Origin: Chryseobacterium populi
GTDB taxonomy: Bacteria > Bacteroidota > Bacteroidia > Flavobacteriales > Weeksellaceae
Direction: 5' to 3'
DNA: 64,000 nucleotides
Assembly: GCF_000282115.1 (NCBI RefSeq)
Contig: NZ_AKJY01000050.1
Location: 23,784-87,783 of the forward strand
The position numbers and the translations under genes were made by a program. Under the pieces are notes generated by a model. It made no database searches. It worked only from the letters and a program-made list of their open reading frames with translations, and had not been told where the DNA came from. Shown in pieces: positions 16,383 to 26,008 of this stretch. Position 1 is the stretch's first letter. The number at the start of each line of letters is the position of its first letter.

Positions 16383-18584
16383 ATGAAAAGACTATTTCTA
16401 CTATTCACTTTTTTACTGGGCTTTGCCCAAATGAGGGCGGATGAGGGGATGTGGCTGCTAATGCTCATCAAAAGATTAAATGGTGTTGACATGCAAAAAG
16501 AAGGTTTGCATCTGACTCCTGAAGAAATTTATTCGGTAAACAATTCAAGCTTAAAAGATGCTATCGTAAGCTTTGGAGGATTCTGTACAGGGGAAATTGT
16601 TTCTGATAAAGGACTTATTTTTACCAATCACCACTGTGGTTATGGCGCTGTAGCAGCAGCTTCTACACCGGAAAAAGATTATCTGAAAAACGGATTCTGG
16701 GCAATGAAGCAAAAAGATGAGTTTAATGCAAAAGATCTTTATGTAAGATTTTTGGTAAGAATGGATGATGCTACGCAAAGAATCAATTCTAAACTCAATA
16801 ATACAATGACCGGCGAACAGAGAAAAGCAGTAATCGATGCTGAAACAAAAGCGATTCAGGCTGAAAACTCTGAAAACGGAAAATATACGGTGGTAGTAAG
16901 AGATTTTTTTAACGGAAATGAGTTCTATTATTTTGTTTACCAGGATTATAAAGATATCAGACTGGTAGGTGCTCCACCTTCATCTTTAGGTAAATTCGGT
17001 GGTGATACAGACAACTGGGAATGGCCAAGACATACGGCAGACTTCACCGTTTTCAGAGTGTATTCTGACGCTGCAGGCAATCCTGCAGAATATTCTCCAA
17101 GCAATATTCCTTTAAAGCCTAAACATTTTTTACCTGTTTCTCTTAAAGGAGTTAAACCTGGTGATTTCTCAATGATTTTAGGATATCCGGGAAGAACAAA
17201 CCGTTATTTAACGTCATATGGCATCCAACAGATGGTCAATAAAGATTATCCGGCTTGGGTAGAAGCTTCTAAATTAGCAATGGATGTAATGAAGAAGTAT
17301 ATGGATAAAGATAAAGCGACTCAGCTTAATTATGCTTCTCAATATGCTTCTGTGGCAAACTACTGGAAAAACAGACAGGGAACCATTGATGCCGTCATCA
17401 AAAACGGAACGATCACTGACAAGCAAAATATCGAGTCAACTTACAGACAATGGTCTGCACAGCCGGGAAATACAGAATACGACGGAGTATTGGAAGACAT
17501 CCAAATTTATTACAAGCAGGTTTCTGACAGAAATGTTGAGAGAAATTATATGTCTCAGCTTTCAAGAAACTCAAAATACATCAGCCTTGCTTACCAGTTA
17601 GGTTCTGTACTTAAAACTTACGCGGCACAGGATATGCAGGGAAGGCTGGCTATGAAGCCAAAAGTAGAAGCGGCAATCAAGTCTGCTTATGAAAACTTCA
17701 ATCCTTCTTTAGAGGGTGAAATGATCAACTCTATGGTAAACCTTTACCAGTCAAGAGTAACGAATAAAGATATTGCTTCCGCTACTATTTTGGGATTGGA
17801 TGCTAAGAATTTATCAAACGTAGCTTATTCTTCTATTTTTGCTAACAAAACTTCTGCAACGAACTTCCTCCTGAATCCGGATGCACTGAAGCTTGATGCA
17901 GATCCTCTTTGGAAAATTGCAAACGGCCTTGCTGCTGATCAGAAGATGTCTGTTGAGAAATTCTCTAAAATTGATGATTTCTTTGCTAAAAACAACCGTT
18001 TATTCTTAGCCGGCCTAATGAAATCTATGCCTGAGAAGAAATTCTATCCGGATGCCAACTCTACGATGAGATTAACATACGGAACGGTAGATAAATTGCC
18101 AATCAGAACCGACAGAAATTATTTCGGGGTTACTGATAACTATTATACGGATATGACCGGTTTGGTAGGTAAATATAAAAAAGGAGATGAAGAATTTGAT
18201 CTTCCTCAAAGGGTAATCGACCTTTATAATATGAAGGATTTCGGACAATATGCTGATGCTAAAGGATATATGCCGGTAAACTTTCTTTCCAACAATGATA
18301 TCACAGGTGGTAACTCCGGTTCTCCCGTAATTGATGGTGACGGAAACCTTATCGGTATTGCATTTGACGGAAACAGTGAAGCATTAAGCGGGGATATTGT
18401 TTTCGAACAGGAATGGCAGAAAACCATCAACGTTGACGTTCGTTTCGTTCTTTGGACAATCGACAAATATGCAGGAGCAAGAAGACTGATTGATGAATTA
18501 AACCTGATCAGAGATGAAAACCCTCCGGCCGATACCAAAACAAAAGCTGCAAAGCCAGAGCATGTAAAAGCTAAAAAGAAATAA
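16383..18584 (+). CDS. S46 family dipeptidyl-peptidase (DPP7-like)
   Basis: The 733-residue protein has a signal peptide (F-L-L-G-F-A-Q-M-R-A, about 1-20) and a full S46 chymotrypsin-fold protease. The catalytic His lies in T-N-H-H-C-G-Y-G (H83/H84), the Asp region is G-G-D-T-D-N-W-E-W-P-R-H, and the nucleophile is S645 in G-G-N-S-G-S-P-V. These periplasmic enzymes cut dipeptides from peptide N-termini. The residue 18 after the Ser is Gly (F-D-G-N), the position that is Gly in P. gingivalis DPP7 (hydrophobic P1) and Arg in DPP11 (acidic P1), so DPP7-type specificity is inferred. A terminator follows; the gene is monocistronic. Confidence 0.95.
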   Translation: MKRLFLLFTFLLGFAQMRADEGMWLLMLIKRLNGVDMQKEGLHLTPEEIYSVNNSSLKDAIVSFGGFCTGEIVSDKGLIFTNHHCGYGAVAAASTPEKDYLKNGFWAMKQKDEFNAKDLYVRFLVRMDDATQRINSKLNNTMTGEQRKAVIDAETKAIQAENSENGKYTVVVRDFFNGNEFYYFVYQDYKDIRLVGAPPSSLGKFGGDTDNWEWPRHTADFTVFRVYSDAAGNPAEYSPSNIPLKPKHFLPVSLKGVKPGDFSMILGYPGRTNRYLTSYGIQQMVNKDYPAWVEASKLAMDVMKKYMDKDKATQLNYASQYASVANYWKNRQGTIDAVIKNGTITDKQNIESTYRQWSAQPGNTEYDGVLEDIQIYYKQVSDRNVERNYMSQLSRNSKYISLAYQLGSVLKTYAAQDMQGRLAMKPKVEAAIKSAYENFNPSLEGEMINSMVNLYQSRVTNKDIASATILGLDAKNLSNVAYSSIFANKTSATNFLLNPDALKLDADPLWKIANGLAADQKMSVEKFSKIDDFFAKNNRLFLAGLMKSMPEKKFYPDANSTMRLTYGTVDKLPIRTDRNYFGVTDNYYTDMTGLVGKYKKGDEEFDLPQRVIDLYNMKDFGQYADAKGYMPVNFLSNNDITGGNSGSPVIDGDGNLIGIAFDGNSEALSGDIVFEQEWQKTINVDVRFVLWTIDKYAGARRLIDELNLIRDENPPADTKTKAAKPEHVKAKKK

Positions 18585-18610
18585 TATTTTCATTGAATAT
18601 ATTTTCAAAA

Positions 18611-18638
18611 CCGTGAAATTTGTTTTCACGGTTTTTTT
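18611..18638 (+). terminator. Rho-independent terminator after the S46 peptidase gene
   Basis: Stem CCGTGAAA / TTTCACGG, followed by a run of seven T, 27 nt after the stop codon. Confidence 0.88.
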
Positions 18639-18668
18639 ATTTTTGATGAACTTAATATTATTTTCTGT

Positions 18669-19145
18669 ATGGACTCTAAACCTATTCAATTTTCAGCACC
18701 AATTCAACAAAACGGAGAGATGGATGCTGCCTTTGTAGATTTCCCTTTTTCTACTGAAGAATTATTCGGGAAAAAAGGACAGGTGAAAATTAAAGCCCTC
18801 TTTGACGGAAAAACAGAATATCGTGGAAGCCTGGTTAAAATGAAATCTGACTGCCATATTCTGGGATTAACCAAAGAAATAAGAAAAGAACTCGGGAAAA
18901 CTTTTGGGGATGAGATTTCTGTTTCTCTTTTTGAAGATAAAGAGGAAAGAACCGTTGAAATTGCAGATGATATCATTTTTGTTTTTAATGAAAACCCCGA
19001 TGCAAAGAATCTGTTTGATAAAATGAGTTATACCCATAAAAAAGAGTATATCCGTTGGATCGAGGAAGCTAAGAAACCGGAAACAAGAGAAAACAGAAAG
19101 ATCAAAATGATTGAAATGATCCTAAACGGAAAAAAGGGAGTATAG
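18669..19145 (+). CDS. DUF1905 + YdeI/OmpD-associated protein
   Basis: The 158-residue protein has a DUF1905 beta domain (about 5-100, with K-A-L-F-D-G-K-T-E-Y-R-G near 43-54 and R-K-E-L-G-K-T-F-G-D near 76-85) and a short helical YdeI-like C-terminus: Y-T-H-K-K-E-Y-I-R-W-I-E-E-A-K-K-P-E-T-R near 122-141. That K-K-E-Y-x-x-W-I-x-x-A-K-x-x-E-T-R pattern is diagnostic. Members are sometimes called bacteriocin-protection proteins, but the biochemical role is unknown. It is a single cytoplasmic gene downstream of the peptidase terminator. Confidence 0.88.
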   Translation: MDSKPIQFSAPIQQNGEMDAAFVDFPFSTEELFGKKGQVKIKALFDGKTEYRGSLVKMKSDCHILGLTKEIRKELGKTFGDEISVSLFEDKEERTVEIADDIIFVFNENPDAKNLFDKMSYTHKKEYIRWIEEAKKPETRENRKIKMIEMILNGKKGV

Positions 19146-19180
19146 AAATAATTAATCCCTAAACTCCCTGATTACTCTGC

Positions 19181-20002
19181 TTATTGTATCGGCACTGCTG
19201 AAATAATATTTTCACCCCAACTCGAACCGCCTAAACGATCCAGATAAGCTGCAGGGTCCGGATTTCCAATCACTTCCGAATCCCCTACAATCAGCCAATA
19301 GGTTTTTGCTGTCAGAGACTGGTTATTGATCACAAGCTGCCCGTTGGCAATATTATATTTTAATGCTCCGCCAGTCACAGCTCCCTGTAACATTCCGCTT
19401 ACTTTATCAGCGGTTCCAATAATATCCGGACTTTTATTCGTGGTAAACTGTGAATCTGAAAAAGTAGATCTGAACCATATATAATCATCTATGTCTAAAA
19501 CAGCGAGTTGGTTGTTTACAGCTAACATATTTACAGTAACCAGCCATTTCCCGGGAGGAAGAACGATGCTTGATCCTGTCTGAAAGTAATTGAGATCAAA
19601 TTTAAAAGGAAGATTATACCCGTTACCCATTGTTCCTACCACCAATTCCAGGCTTTGTCTTTTCCATGAACCCACTCCGTTATCATCGGAAGTAAGAACC
19701 TTGCCCTTTCCCTGCAAACCATCTGTAATTTTAATTCCTGCAACGGGAACTGTAGGTGTCCCCTGCGTAAATATATCCAGTTTTACGGACGGAGAAATAG
19801 TTCCCAGGCCTACATTTCCTGTTTTAGCTACAATGAAATCATCATTGAGCTGAGCTTGTGAAGGAAGTCCGGATTGTGGATTGTTTTTACTACCGTCTAC
19901 ATGGAAGGTCCCTTGTGGATTAGGTGTATTTATCCCTACCTGAGCTAAAGTTATCGTACTGATAAAAAGGAAATAAGTTCCAAAGTGTTTTAAAAATGTC
20001 AT
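19181..20002 (-). CDS. Secreted protein with tail-fibre-like N-terminus
   Basis: The 273-residue protein has a signal peptide ending T-I-T-L-A-Q (about residue 20) and then V-G-I-N-T-P-N-P-Q-G-T-F-H-V-D-G, a repeat type common in secreted Chryseobacterium proteins and phage-fibre-like sequences. A second G-N-V-G-L-G-T-I-S-P-S-V-K-L-D-I follows at about 65-80. The C-terminal ~150 residues are a beta-rich globular part with no recognised family. It has no T9SS tail. It converges with the YdeI-like gene. Surface location is likely and the role is unknown. Confidence 0.75.
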   Translation of the reverse strand: MTFLKHFGTYFLFISTITLAQVGINTPNPQGTFHVDGSKNNPQSGLPSQAQLNDDFIVAKTGNVGLGTISPSVKLDIFTQGTPTVPVAGIKITDGLQGKGKVLTSDDNGVGSWKRQSLELVVGTMGNGYNLPFKFDLNYFQTGSSIVLPPGKWLVTVNMLAVNNQLAVLDIDDYIWFRSTFSDSQFTTNKSPDIIGTADKVSGMLQGAVTGGALKYNIANGQLVINNQSLTAKTYWLIVGDSEVIGNPDPAAYLDRLGGSSWGENIISAVPIQ

Positions 20003-20092
20003 GTGTGTCTTTTTGTTTTTGTTAATTAAAATGATCTTTTAAAAATCTGGACAAAAGTAGGGTGACATTTAAAAGTATACAATGAACAAATG

Positions 20093-20668
20093 TTAATAAA
20101 TCTGTCTTCTGATTCTACTAAGTGCCTGTGGAGTTATTCCCAGATAAGATGCTAAATATTTTTGAGGGATTTCCTGAATTAAAACCGGGTTTTCTTTAAA
20201 TAAGTTCTGGTATCTTTCCTTCGCAGAATATTTCAGAAAAGAATATAGCCTCTGAGATCTTTCGAGAAATAATCTCTGATGTGCAATTCTTCCGATACGG
20301 TCTGCTCCACCTGTCCTTTTATAAATATCCTGTAAATCATCGTAAGTGAATCTATAAAGCACAACATCTGATAAGGCTTCTATTCCATACAGGGAAGGAG
20401 TTCTTGTTAAAAATGATTCATCTCCGCAGACAAATTTTTTCTCAAACATGAAGTCAAAGGTTATATCATTGTCTTTATTTTCTTCCGCCGGGATAAAAAA
20501 CCTCAGCACACCTTTAGACAGAAATGACAGCATATTTTCCTGTTCTCCTGCTTCAAGAAGAATATCTTTTTTTTTAAACTTTTCTTCAAACATTTTCGAT
20601 GCTATGATCTTCCAATCTTCCTCTGTAATTTCAAAATTAGCTTTTAAGTATTCATATGCTTCTTCCAT
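20093..20668 (-). CDS. Crp/Fnr-family transcriptional regulator
   Basis: The 191-residue protein has a cyclic-nucleotide-binding-like beta-roll (about 25-115: E-A-G-E-Q-E-N-M-L-S-F-L-S-K-G-V near 41-56) and a dimer helix. The short C-terminal region Q-K-Y-L-A-S-Y-L-G-I-T-P-Q-A-L-S-R-I-R-R is a helix-turn-helix recognition segment. The phosphate-binding cassette of true CRP is not conserved, so the ligand is unclear; many flavobacterial members of this group have none assigned. It lies 162 nt downstream of the reductase gene on the same strand, so it may or may not be co-transcribed with it. Confidence 0.9.
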   Translation of the reverse strand: MEEAYEYLKANFEITEEDWKIIASKMFEEKFKKKDILLEAGEQENMLSFLSKGVLRFFIPAEENKDNDITFDFMFEKKFVCGDESFLTRTPSLYGIEALSDVVLYRFTYDDLQDIYKRTGGADRIGRIAHQRLFLERSQRLYSFLKYSAKERYQNLFKENPVLIQEIPQKYLASYLGITPQALSRIRRQIY

Positions 20669-20830
20669 ATTTTTATTTGTGTGATATAAAATTAATCAAT
20701 TCAACGAAAATGATTTATATTTTCATTAAAACTGACACATAATGCAATAAATACTAAAATAAAACTGCCCAAAGCAAAAAGCTAAGAGCTGTTTAAAAAG
20801 ATATTTTTCAGGTCACAATATATAAAATAA

Positions 20831-23800
20831 TTATAAAACCGGAATTCCCAAATATTTCAAATAAGAATCCAACAAAGCTTTATCAAATACCGGTTCCTGA
20901 ATGCCTGAACCTTCCAGAAACTTAATGGCATTTGAGCAATCCCAGACATACGTATGCTGATAAAGTTCTACAGTAGACAGGCCCTCATGCATATTGTCTT
21001 TAAAGAGACTGGTGAGGGGATACAGACGGTTTTTACTATCGTTTTCCCAGTGTTTTCGCCATTCTTTATATGGAAGTGCTTCCAGAGGATGTGGATAATA
21101 TTTTTTAAGCAGACCGAAAAAGCCTTCCAGAGTTAAATTGGTTTCCGGCCTGGCAATCAGATTGAACTTCATCCCGATGGCTTCTTTATTTTTTGTAATA
21201 TGCCCCATTGCTTTCACCATATAATCTACAGTGATCAATCCCTCTCTTAGTTCGGTAAGTGCCGGGTAAGATTTAAACTCAATGCAGTTTTTAACCAAAC
21301 CGGACCACCATTGATAAGGTGCACTGGCTCCGGTCTCACTGTGGCACATCGCATATCCCAAACGATACGTAATCAATGGCAAACCTTCTTTGGCAGCCAG
21401 GTCAGCAATGGCTTCCATCACATATTTACTTCTCACATAACCGATGTCTTTACTGACTGATAAAATATTCTGTTCGATATCATCAGATTCAAGCATTACT
21501 TTTTTACCGGTAAACACATGTCCCCAACTGTATACCGAAATAGTAGATAATAGAGCAAGGCATTTGGTTCTTTCTGCGCCGGCCAGTCTGATGATTTCCC
21601 TTAGACCTTCCACGTTCGGAGCCTTCATATAAGAATAAGGCTCAATAAAGTTGACAGAACTTCCGGAGTGGTAAATAAGATCAATTGTACTTGCCAACAT
21701 CATAAACTGCTCTTCTGAAAGGCCTAATGAAGGTAAAGCTAAATCTCCTGGCACAGGAATAATCCTTGATTTTTGGGTTTCTTTTTTCGGAACGTTAAAC
21801 CTGGCAAAGCAATGGTCTATTTTCCCCAGAGCATGAAATTCATCCTGAGCTCTCACCAGGCAATAAATATCACCATTTGTTGTATCTAAAAGCTCCTGTA
21901 GCAAATGGATTCCTACAAACCCGGTGACCCCTGTTAAAAATATTGCCGATGGGTTTTCTATCTGTTCAGGATTAAACCCTCCTGCAAATACCGTCCCGGG
22001 AGCGAGATAAACATCCTGCTGCAATGCCACATCTGGCTCAACATCTTCAACAGGAATCACATCTCTTTCTTCTTTAGCTCTTGTTATTAATACATTTGAA
22101 AGTGCCTGTAATACTGGGTATTGATAGATATCACGCATATATACTTTTACTTCTAGTCTTTCCTGCAATGCCGTTGTAACAATTGCTACGAAAAGAGAGT
22201 TTCCTCCAATATCAAAAAAATTATCTGTAATATTAATCACGGGACGTTCCAGCTCTTCCGACCAGATATCCGCGATAATTCTCTCGGTTTCATTAGTAGG
22301 AGGCTCGTGTGAAACCAACTCTTTAGCTTCTCTATCTGCTAGCTCTTTCAGAATTTCAGTATTGGTTTTCCCGTTTGGTGTAAGGGGTATTTTATCAATC
22401 GTTATAATCTGAGATGGCATCATATAGCCGGGAAGCTCTTCTTTCAGATGCTGTCTTATCAGGGTAATATCTTTTTCCGCGTTGTTGTTCAACACAATGA
22501 AAGCAACAAGATACTTGTTATTTCCGGCTGTATCCTGTGTTATCACTACTGCCTCTTTTATTTTTTCCAAGCGGGTAAGTGTGCTTTCTATTTCGCCCAG
22601 CTCAATACGGAATCCTCTTATCTTCACCTGATTGTCTATTCTTCCCAAAAACTGAATATCTCCATCTGCAGTCCATTTGGCAAGATCTCCGGTATGATAA
22701 ATCTTTTCTGTTTCCATGAAAGGATTGGTCACGAATTTTGAATCTGTAAGTATTTCATTATTAAGATAGCCTTTAGCCAGCAACACTCCCCCGATATACA
22801 ATTCTCCGGTAGCACCTATCGGCAGCAATTCCATATGCTCTCCTAAAATATAAGCCTGTGTATTGGCAATGGGCTTACCAATGGAAGATACATATTCACC
22901 ATTTACATCTTTTACAGTTTTAAAAGTAGCAAATACAGTACACTCCGTCGGACCGTAATAATCAATTAATTCATAACTCAATCCTGCTGTAAGGACAGGT
23001 TTAAGTTTTTCCCCACCTGTAAAAAGATATTGTAATTCAAGATCATTGTATTGTTTAGTATGATCAACAACAGAGGGCGCCAGAACAACAGGCACAAAAC
23101 CATGGGTAATGCGGTTATTCCGATAATAATTTACCAGAAGTGCTGCTTCTGTTCTCTGCTCATTATCCGCAATAAAAAGTGTTGCTCCCGCAGTAAGGGC
23201 CGACCAGGTTTCCCAGACAGATATATCAAATGCCAATCCGGCAACCAAAGACAATCTGGAGGTATGATCTATCTTGAAATGCTGGTTATGCCATGTAATT
23301 AAATGTTGAATACTCAGGTGTGTCACCATAACCCCCTTAGGTTTTCCGGTAGATCCTGAAGTATAGATAGTATAGGCCAATGAATCCGGATGCGGAATCA
23401 CTTCCGGATGCTCTACAGCCGGTTTTTCCTGCTTATTGTTCTGATCTAAATAAAAAACCTCAACACTTTTATTTTCAGCCAGAAGTTTTCCATGCTCATG
23501 ATCTGTAATGATAATTCCGGCTCCGGTATCTGAAAGAATATAATCTATTCTCTTTACAGGATAAGCTGTATCAATGGGAACATAAACTGCTCCGGTCTTT
23601 ATTACTCCAAGAATAGCGATAACCCATTCCAGAGATCGGTCCAGCCATACCGGAACATACATTCCTTCTTTTACTCCTTTTGCCAGCAAGGCATTAGCAA
23701 CTCGGTTACTTTGCTGATCCAGTTCGTGATAAGTAATTTGTTGACCCTGATATACTGCGGCTATATTTTCCGCATACCGGTTTGCCTGTTTCCGGAAAAG

Positions 23801-23938
23801 TGAAACTAAGGTTTCTTCTTTTTGATAATCCCATCCGGTATTGTTAAATCCATTCAGTAGTTTTTCTCTGTCTTCAGGAGATAATGTGGTAGTGACAGGA
23901 GCAGAAAATGCTCCTGATGTTGAAATCGTATTTGGCAT
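20831..23938 (-). CDS. NRPS-like adenylation-thiolation-reductase (A-T-R) enzyme
   Basis: The 1035-residue protein reads A-T-R. The adenylation domain (about 30-540) has Y-T-I-Y-T-S-G-S-T-G-K-P-K-G, F-D-I-S-V-W-E, Y-Y-G-P-T-E-C-T, Y-H-T-G-D-L-A and L-T-P-N-G-K. The carrier domain (about 560-630) has F-F-D-I-G-G-N-S-L, with the phosphopantetheine Ser. The thioester reductase (about 675-1035) has F-L-T-G-V-T-G-F-V-G for NAD(P)H and Y-V-R-S-K as the Y-x-x-x-K pair. There is no condensation domain, but the N-terminus (L-L-N-G-F-N-N-T) looks like a post-condensation linker. It should activate one acid or amino acid and release it as an aldehyde or alcohol. My by-eye specificity residues are D-I-W-F-F-G-Y-V-F-K, with no known match. 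Confidence 0.9.
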   Translation of the reverse strand: MPNTISTSGAFSAPVTTTLSPEDREKLLNGFNNTGWDYQKEETLVSLFRKQANRYAENIAAVYQGQQITYHELDQQSNRVANALLAKGVKEGMYVPVWLDRSLEWVIAILGVIKTGAVYVPIDTAYPVKRIDYILSDTGAGIIITDHEHGKLLAENKSVEVFYLDQNNKQEKPAVEHPEVIPHPDSLAYTIYTSGSTGKPKGVMVTHLSIQHLITWHNQHFKIDHTSRLSLVAGLAFDISVWETWSALTAGATLFIADNEQRTEAALLVNYYRNNRITHGFVPVVLAPSVVDHTKQYNDLELQYLFTGGEKLKPVLTAGLSYELIDYYGPTECTVFATFKTVKDVNGEYVSSIGKPIANTQAYILGEHMELLPIGATGELYIGGVLLAKGYLNNEILTDSKFVTNPFMETEKIYHTGDLAKWTADGDIQFLGRIDNQVKIRGFRIELGEIESTLTRLEKIKEAVVITQDTAGNNKYLVAFIVLNNNAEKDITLIRQHLKEELPGYMMPSQIITIDKIPLTPNGKTNTEILKELADREAKELVSHEPPTNETERIIADIWSEELERPVINITDNFFDIGGNSLFVAIVTTALQERLEVKVYMRDIYQYPVLQALSNVLITRAKEERDVIPVEDVEPDVALQQDVYLAPGTVFAGGFNPEQIENPSAIFLTGVTGFVGIHLLQELLDTTNGDIYCLVRAQDEFHALGKIDHCFARFNVPKKETQKSRIIPVPGDLALPSLGLSEEQFMMLASTIDLIYHSGSSVNFIEPYSYMKAPNVEGLREIIRLAGAERTKCLALLSTISVYSWGHVFTGKKVMLESDDIEQNILSVSKDIGYVRSKYVMEAIADLAAKEGLPLITYRLGYAMCHSETGASAPYQWWSGLVKNCIEFKSYPALTELREGLITVDYMVKAMGHITKNKEAIGMKFNLIARPETNLTLEGFFGLLKKYYPHPLEALPYKEWRKHWENDSKNRLYPLTSLFKDNMHEGLSTVELYQHTYVWDCSNAIKFLEGSGIQEPVFDKALLDSYLKYLGIPVL

Positions 23939-24290
23939 ATTAGTTTTTTTGATTGGGTAAAATTGGTCTGAATGATCTACTCAAGAAGCAGAACTATAAA
24001 CAAGCAAAAACATTGCTTTACTTATCAATCTCTTATGAAGAATATATTTATATCTTCATTAATCTTTGTTTTAAATTCAAAAGCATCTATTAATCATGTA
24101 AATTTATCTTTCATAATTAAATATTATTAAAAATTCAGCAATCAAATTTAATATAATAAATTGAACAAGCGTTAAAGGCATGTGTTAAATTTTCACATTG
24201 GAGAGAATTAAGAACGTAAATATCTGCTCAAATCCATTAATAAGACTCTTGTTTAGAAAAGTATATTTCCTGAAGCCATAAAATTCTAAA
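23939..24290. other. 352-bp AT-rich intergenic region upstream of the A-T-R gene
   Basis: No ORF or RNA structure of note is visible. On the minus strand TAAATTTG (24143-24150) with a TTG about 15 nt upstream could be a promoter, giving a leader of about 200 nt for the A-T-R gene. The rest is A/T-rich without clear inverted repeats. Confidence 0.4.
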
Positions 24291-25826
24291 TTATACATTC
24301 CAGAATTCTCTGTCTAAGCTTCTGTACTGTATGGCTTCAGAAATGTGATGGGATAAGATTCTTTCAGATTCTTCCAGGTCAGCAACTGTTCTTGCTACTT
24401 TTAAAATCCGGTCATAAGCTCTGGCAGAAAGATTTAACTTTTCCATTGCTAATTTAATCAGATTAAATGATGCTTCATCTAATTCACAAAACGCTTCAAT
24501 TTCTTTTGGTCCAATCTGGGCGTTATAGCTAATTTTCAAATCTTTATATCGTTCCTGCTGTATCTCGCGGGATCTTAAAACACGTTTTCTTATTTCTTCA
24601 CTTTTCTCACCTTTTCTCTTTTCGGTCAGCTGTTCAAATTCCACTTTCTGAACTTCAATATGAATATCAATCCGGTCTAAAAGCGGACCAGAAAGTTTAT
24701 TCATATAACGCTGCATTTCAAAAGCTGATGAGGTATTATTCGGGTCATCAGGAAAGTATCCGCTGGGGCTTGGGTTCATTGAAGCAATCAACATAAAGCT
24801 TGCCGGATAATTGATGGTAAATTTCGCTCTTGAAATGGTTACTTCCCTATCTTCCAGTGGTTGCCTCATAACCTCAAGAACCGTTCTTTTAAATTCCGGC
24901 ATTTCATCGAGAAACAAAACGCCGTTATGAGCTAAAGAAATTTCGCCCGGCTGGGGATAACTTCCGCCTCCCACTAAGGCAACATCTGAGATGGTGTGAT
25001 GCGGAGATCTGAAAGGACGGATCGTCATTAAAGAAGTTTCTGTTCCCATTTTACCGGCAACTGAATGAATTTTTGTGGTTTCCAAAGCTTCTTTCAATGT
25101 TAAAGGCGGTAAAATACTTGGAACCCTTTTGGCAAGCATTGTTTTTCCACTTCCGGGCGGACCGATCAAAATAATATTATGCCCACCGGCGGCGGCAACT
25201 TCCATTGCTCTTTTGGCGGCTTCCTGTCCTTTAACTTCTGAGAAATCAAAGGGAAACTGACAGATCTTTTCCTGAAATTCTTTCCGGGTATCCAATACTA
25301 CTCTGTCAATAGGTTTTCCTTCATTAAAAAAATCAATGACTTCTTTGATATTTTCAACACCATATACTTCGAGGTCATTAACAATAGCTGCTTCACGGGT
25401 ATTCTGCTTGGGCAAAATAATTCCTTTGAAGCCTTCCGCCCTTGCCTGGATAGCAATCGGCAAAACACCTTTTATAGGCAATAAACTCCCATCAAGGGAA
25501 AGCTCACCCATAATGATATAATCCTGGATATTTTCAGCGACAATCTGATCTGAAGCCACTAAAATTCCGACAGCAATGCTCAGATCATAAGAAGACCCTT
25601 CCTTTCTGAGATCTGCCGGAGCCATATTGATCGTAATTTTTTTACCGGGAATTTTGTAACCTACATTTTTTAAAGCTGCTGAAATCCTATAACTGCTTTC
25701 TTTAATCGCATTATCGGGAAGGCCTACAAGATGATACCCTACTCCGCCGGTGTCTATATTGACTTCAATGGTAATAGTCTGCGCTGCAACTCCATGAATT
25801 GCGCTTCCGTAAATTTTGATCAGCAT
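24291..25826 (-). CDS. YifB/ComM-family Mg-chelatase-like AAA+ ATPase
   Basis: The 511-residue protein has the full YifB/ComM layout. An N-terminal Lon-protease-like (ChlI) domain (about 1-170) carries D-T-G-G-V-G-Y-H-L-V-G-L-P-D. The AAA+ module has Walker A G-P-P-G-S-G-K-T-M-L near 222-231 and Walker B V-L-F-L-D-E-M-P-E-F near 305-314. The C-terminal Mg-chelatase-type helical domain (about 410-505) ends in R-A-Y-D-R-I-L-K-V-A-R-T. In naturally competent bacteria ComM is a hexameric helicase aiding branch migration during transformation; here that is inferred by family. It is monocistronic. Confidence 0.95.
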   Translation of the reverse strand: MLIKIYGSAIHGVAAQTITIEVNIDTGGVGYHLVGLPDNAIKESSYRISAALKNVGYKIPGKKITINMAPADLRKEGSSYDLSIAVGILVASDQIVAENIQDYIIMGELSLDGSLLPIKGVLPIAIQARAEGFKGIILPKQNTREAAIVNDLEVYGVENIKEVIDFFNEGKPIDRVVLDTRKEFQEKICQFPFDFSEVKGQEAAKRAMEVAAAGGHNIILIGPPGSGKTMLAKRVPSILPPLTLKEALETTKIHSVAGKMGTETSLMTIRPFRSPHHTISDVALVGGGSYPQPGEISLAHNGVLFLDEMPEFKRTVLEVMRQPLEDREVTISRAKFTINYPASFMLIASMNPSPSGYFPDDPNNTSSAFEMQRYMNKLSGPLLDRIDIHIEVQKVEFEQLTEKRKGEKSEEIRKRVLRSREIQQERYKDLKISYNAQIGPKEIEAFCELDEASFNLIKLAMEKLNLSARAYDRILKVARTVADLEESERILSHHISEAIQYRSLDREFWNV

Positions 25827-25931
25827 ATGTGTGTTTTGAGGTAAATGTAATAAATTTTTGAAAATAAATTATTCTTATAAAACTCTTAAACACTGTCCCG
25901 TTTTCCTAACGATGAAGCTATCATTTAAAAT

Positions 25932-25964
25932 AAAAAATCGGCACAGGCCACATCCTGTACCGAT
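25932..25964 (-). terminator. Terminator of the T9SS gene 26009-26977
   Basis: An 11-bp stem with one mismatch (positions 25937-25947 against 25954-25964) is flanked on the left by a run of A, giving a U tract in minus-strand RNA. It lies about 45 nt after the stop codon of the T9SS gene. Confidence 0.85.
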
Positions 25965-26008
25965 CAGACAATTATTAAAAACTAACAATAATTAGGAAGT
26001 CTTGTTTC

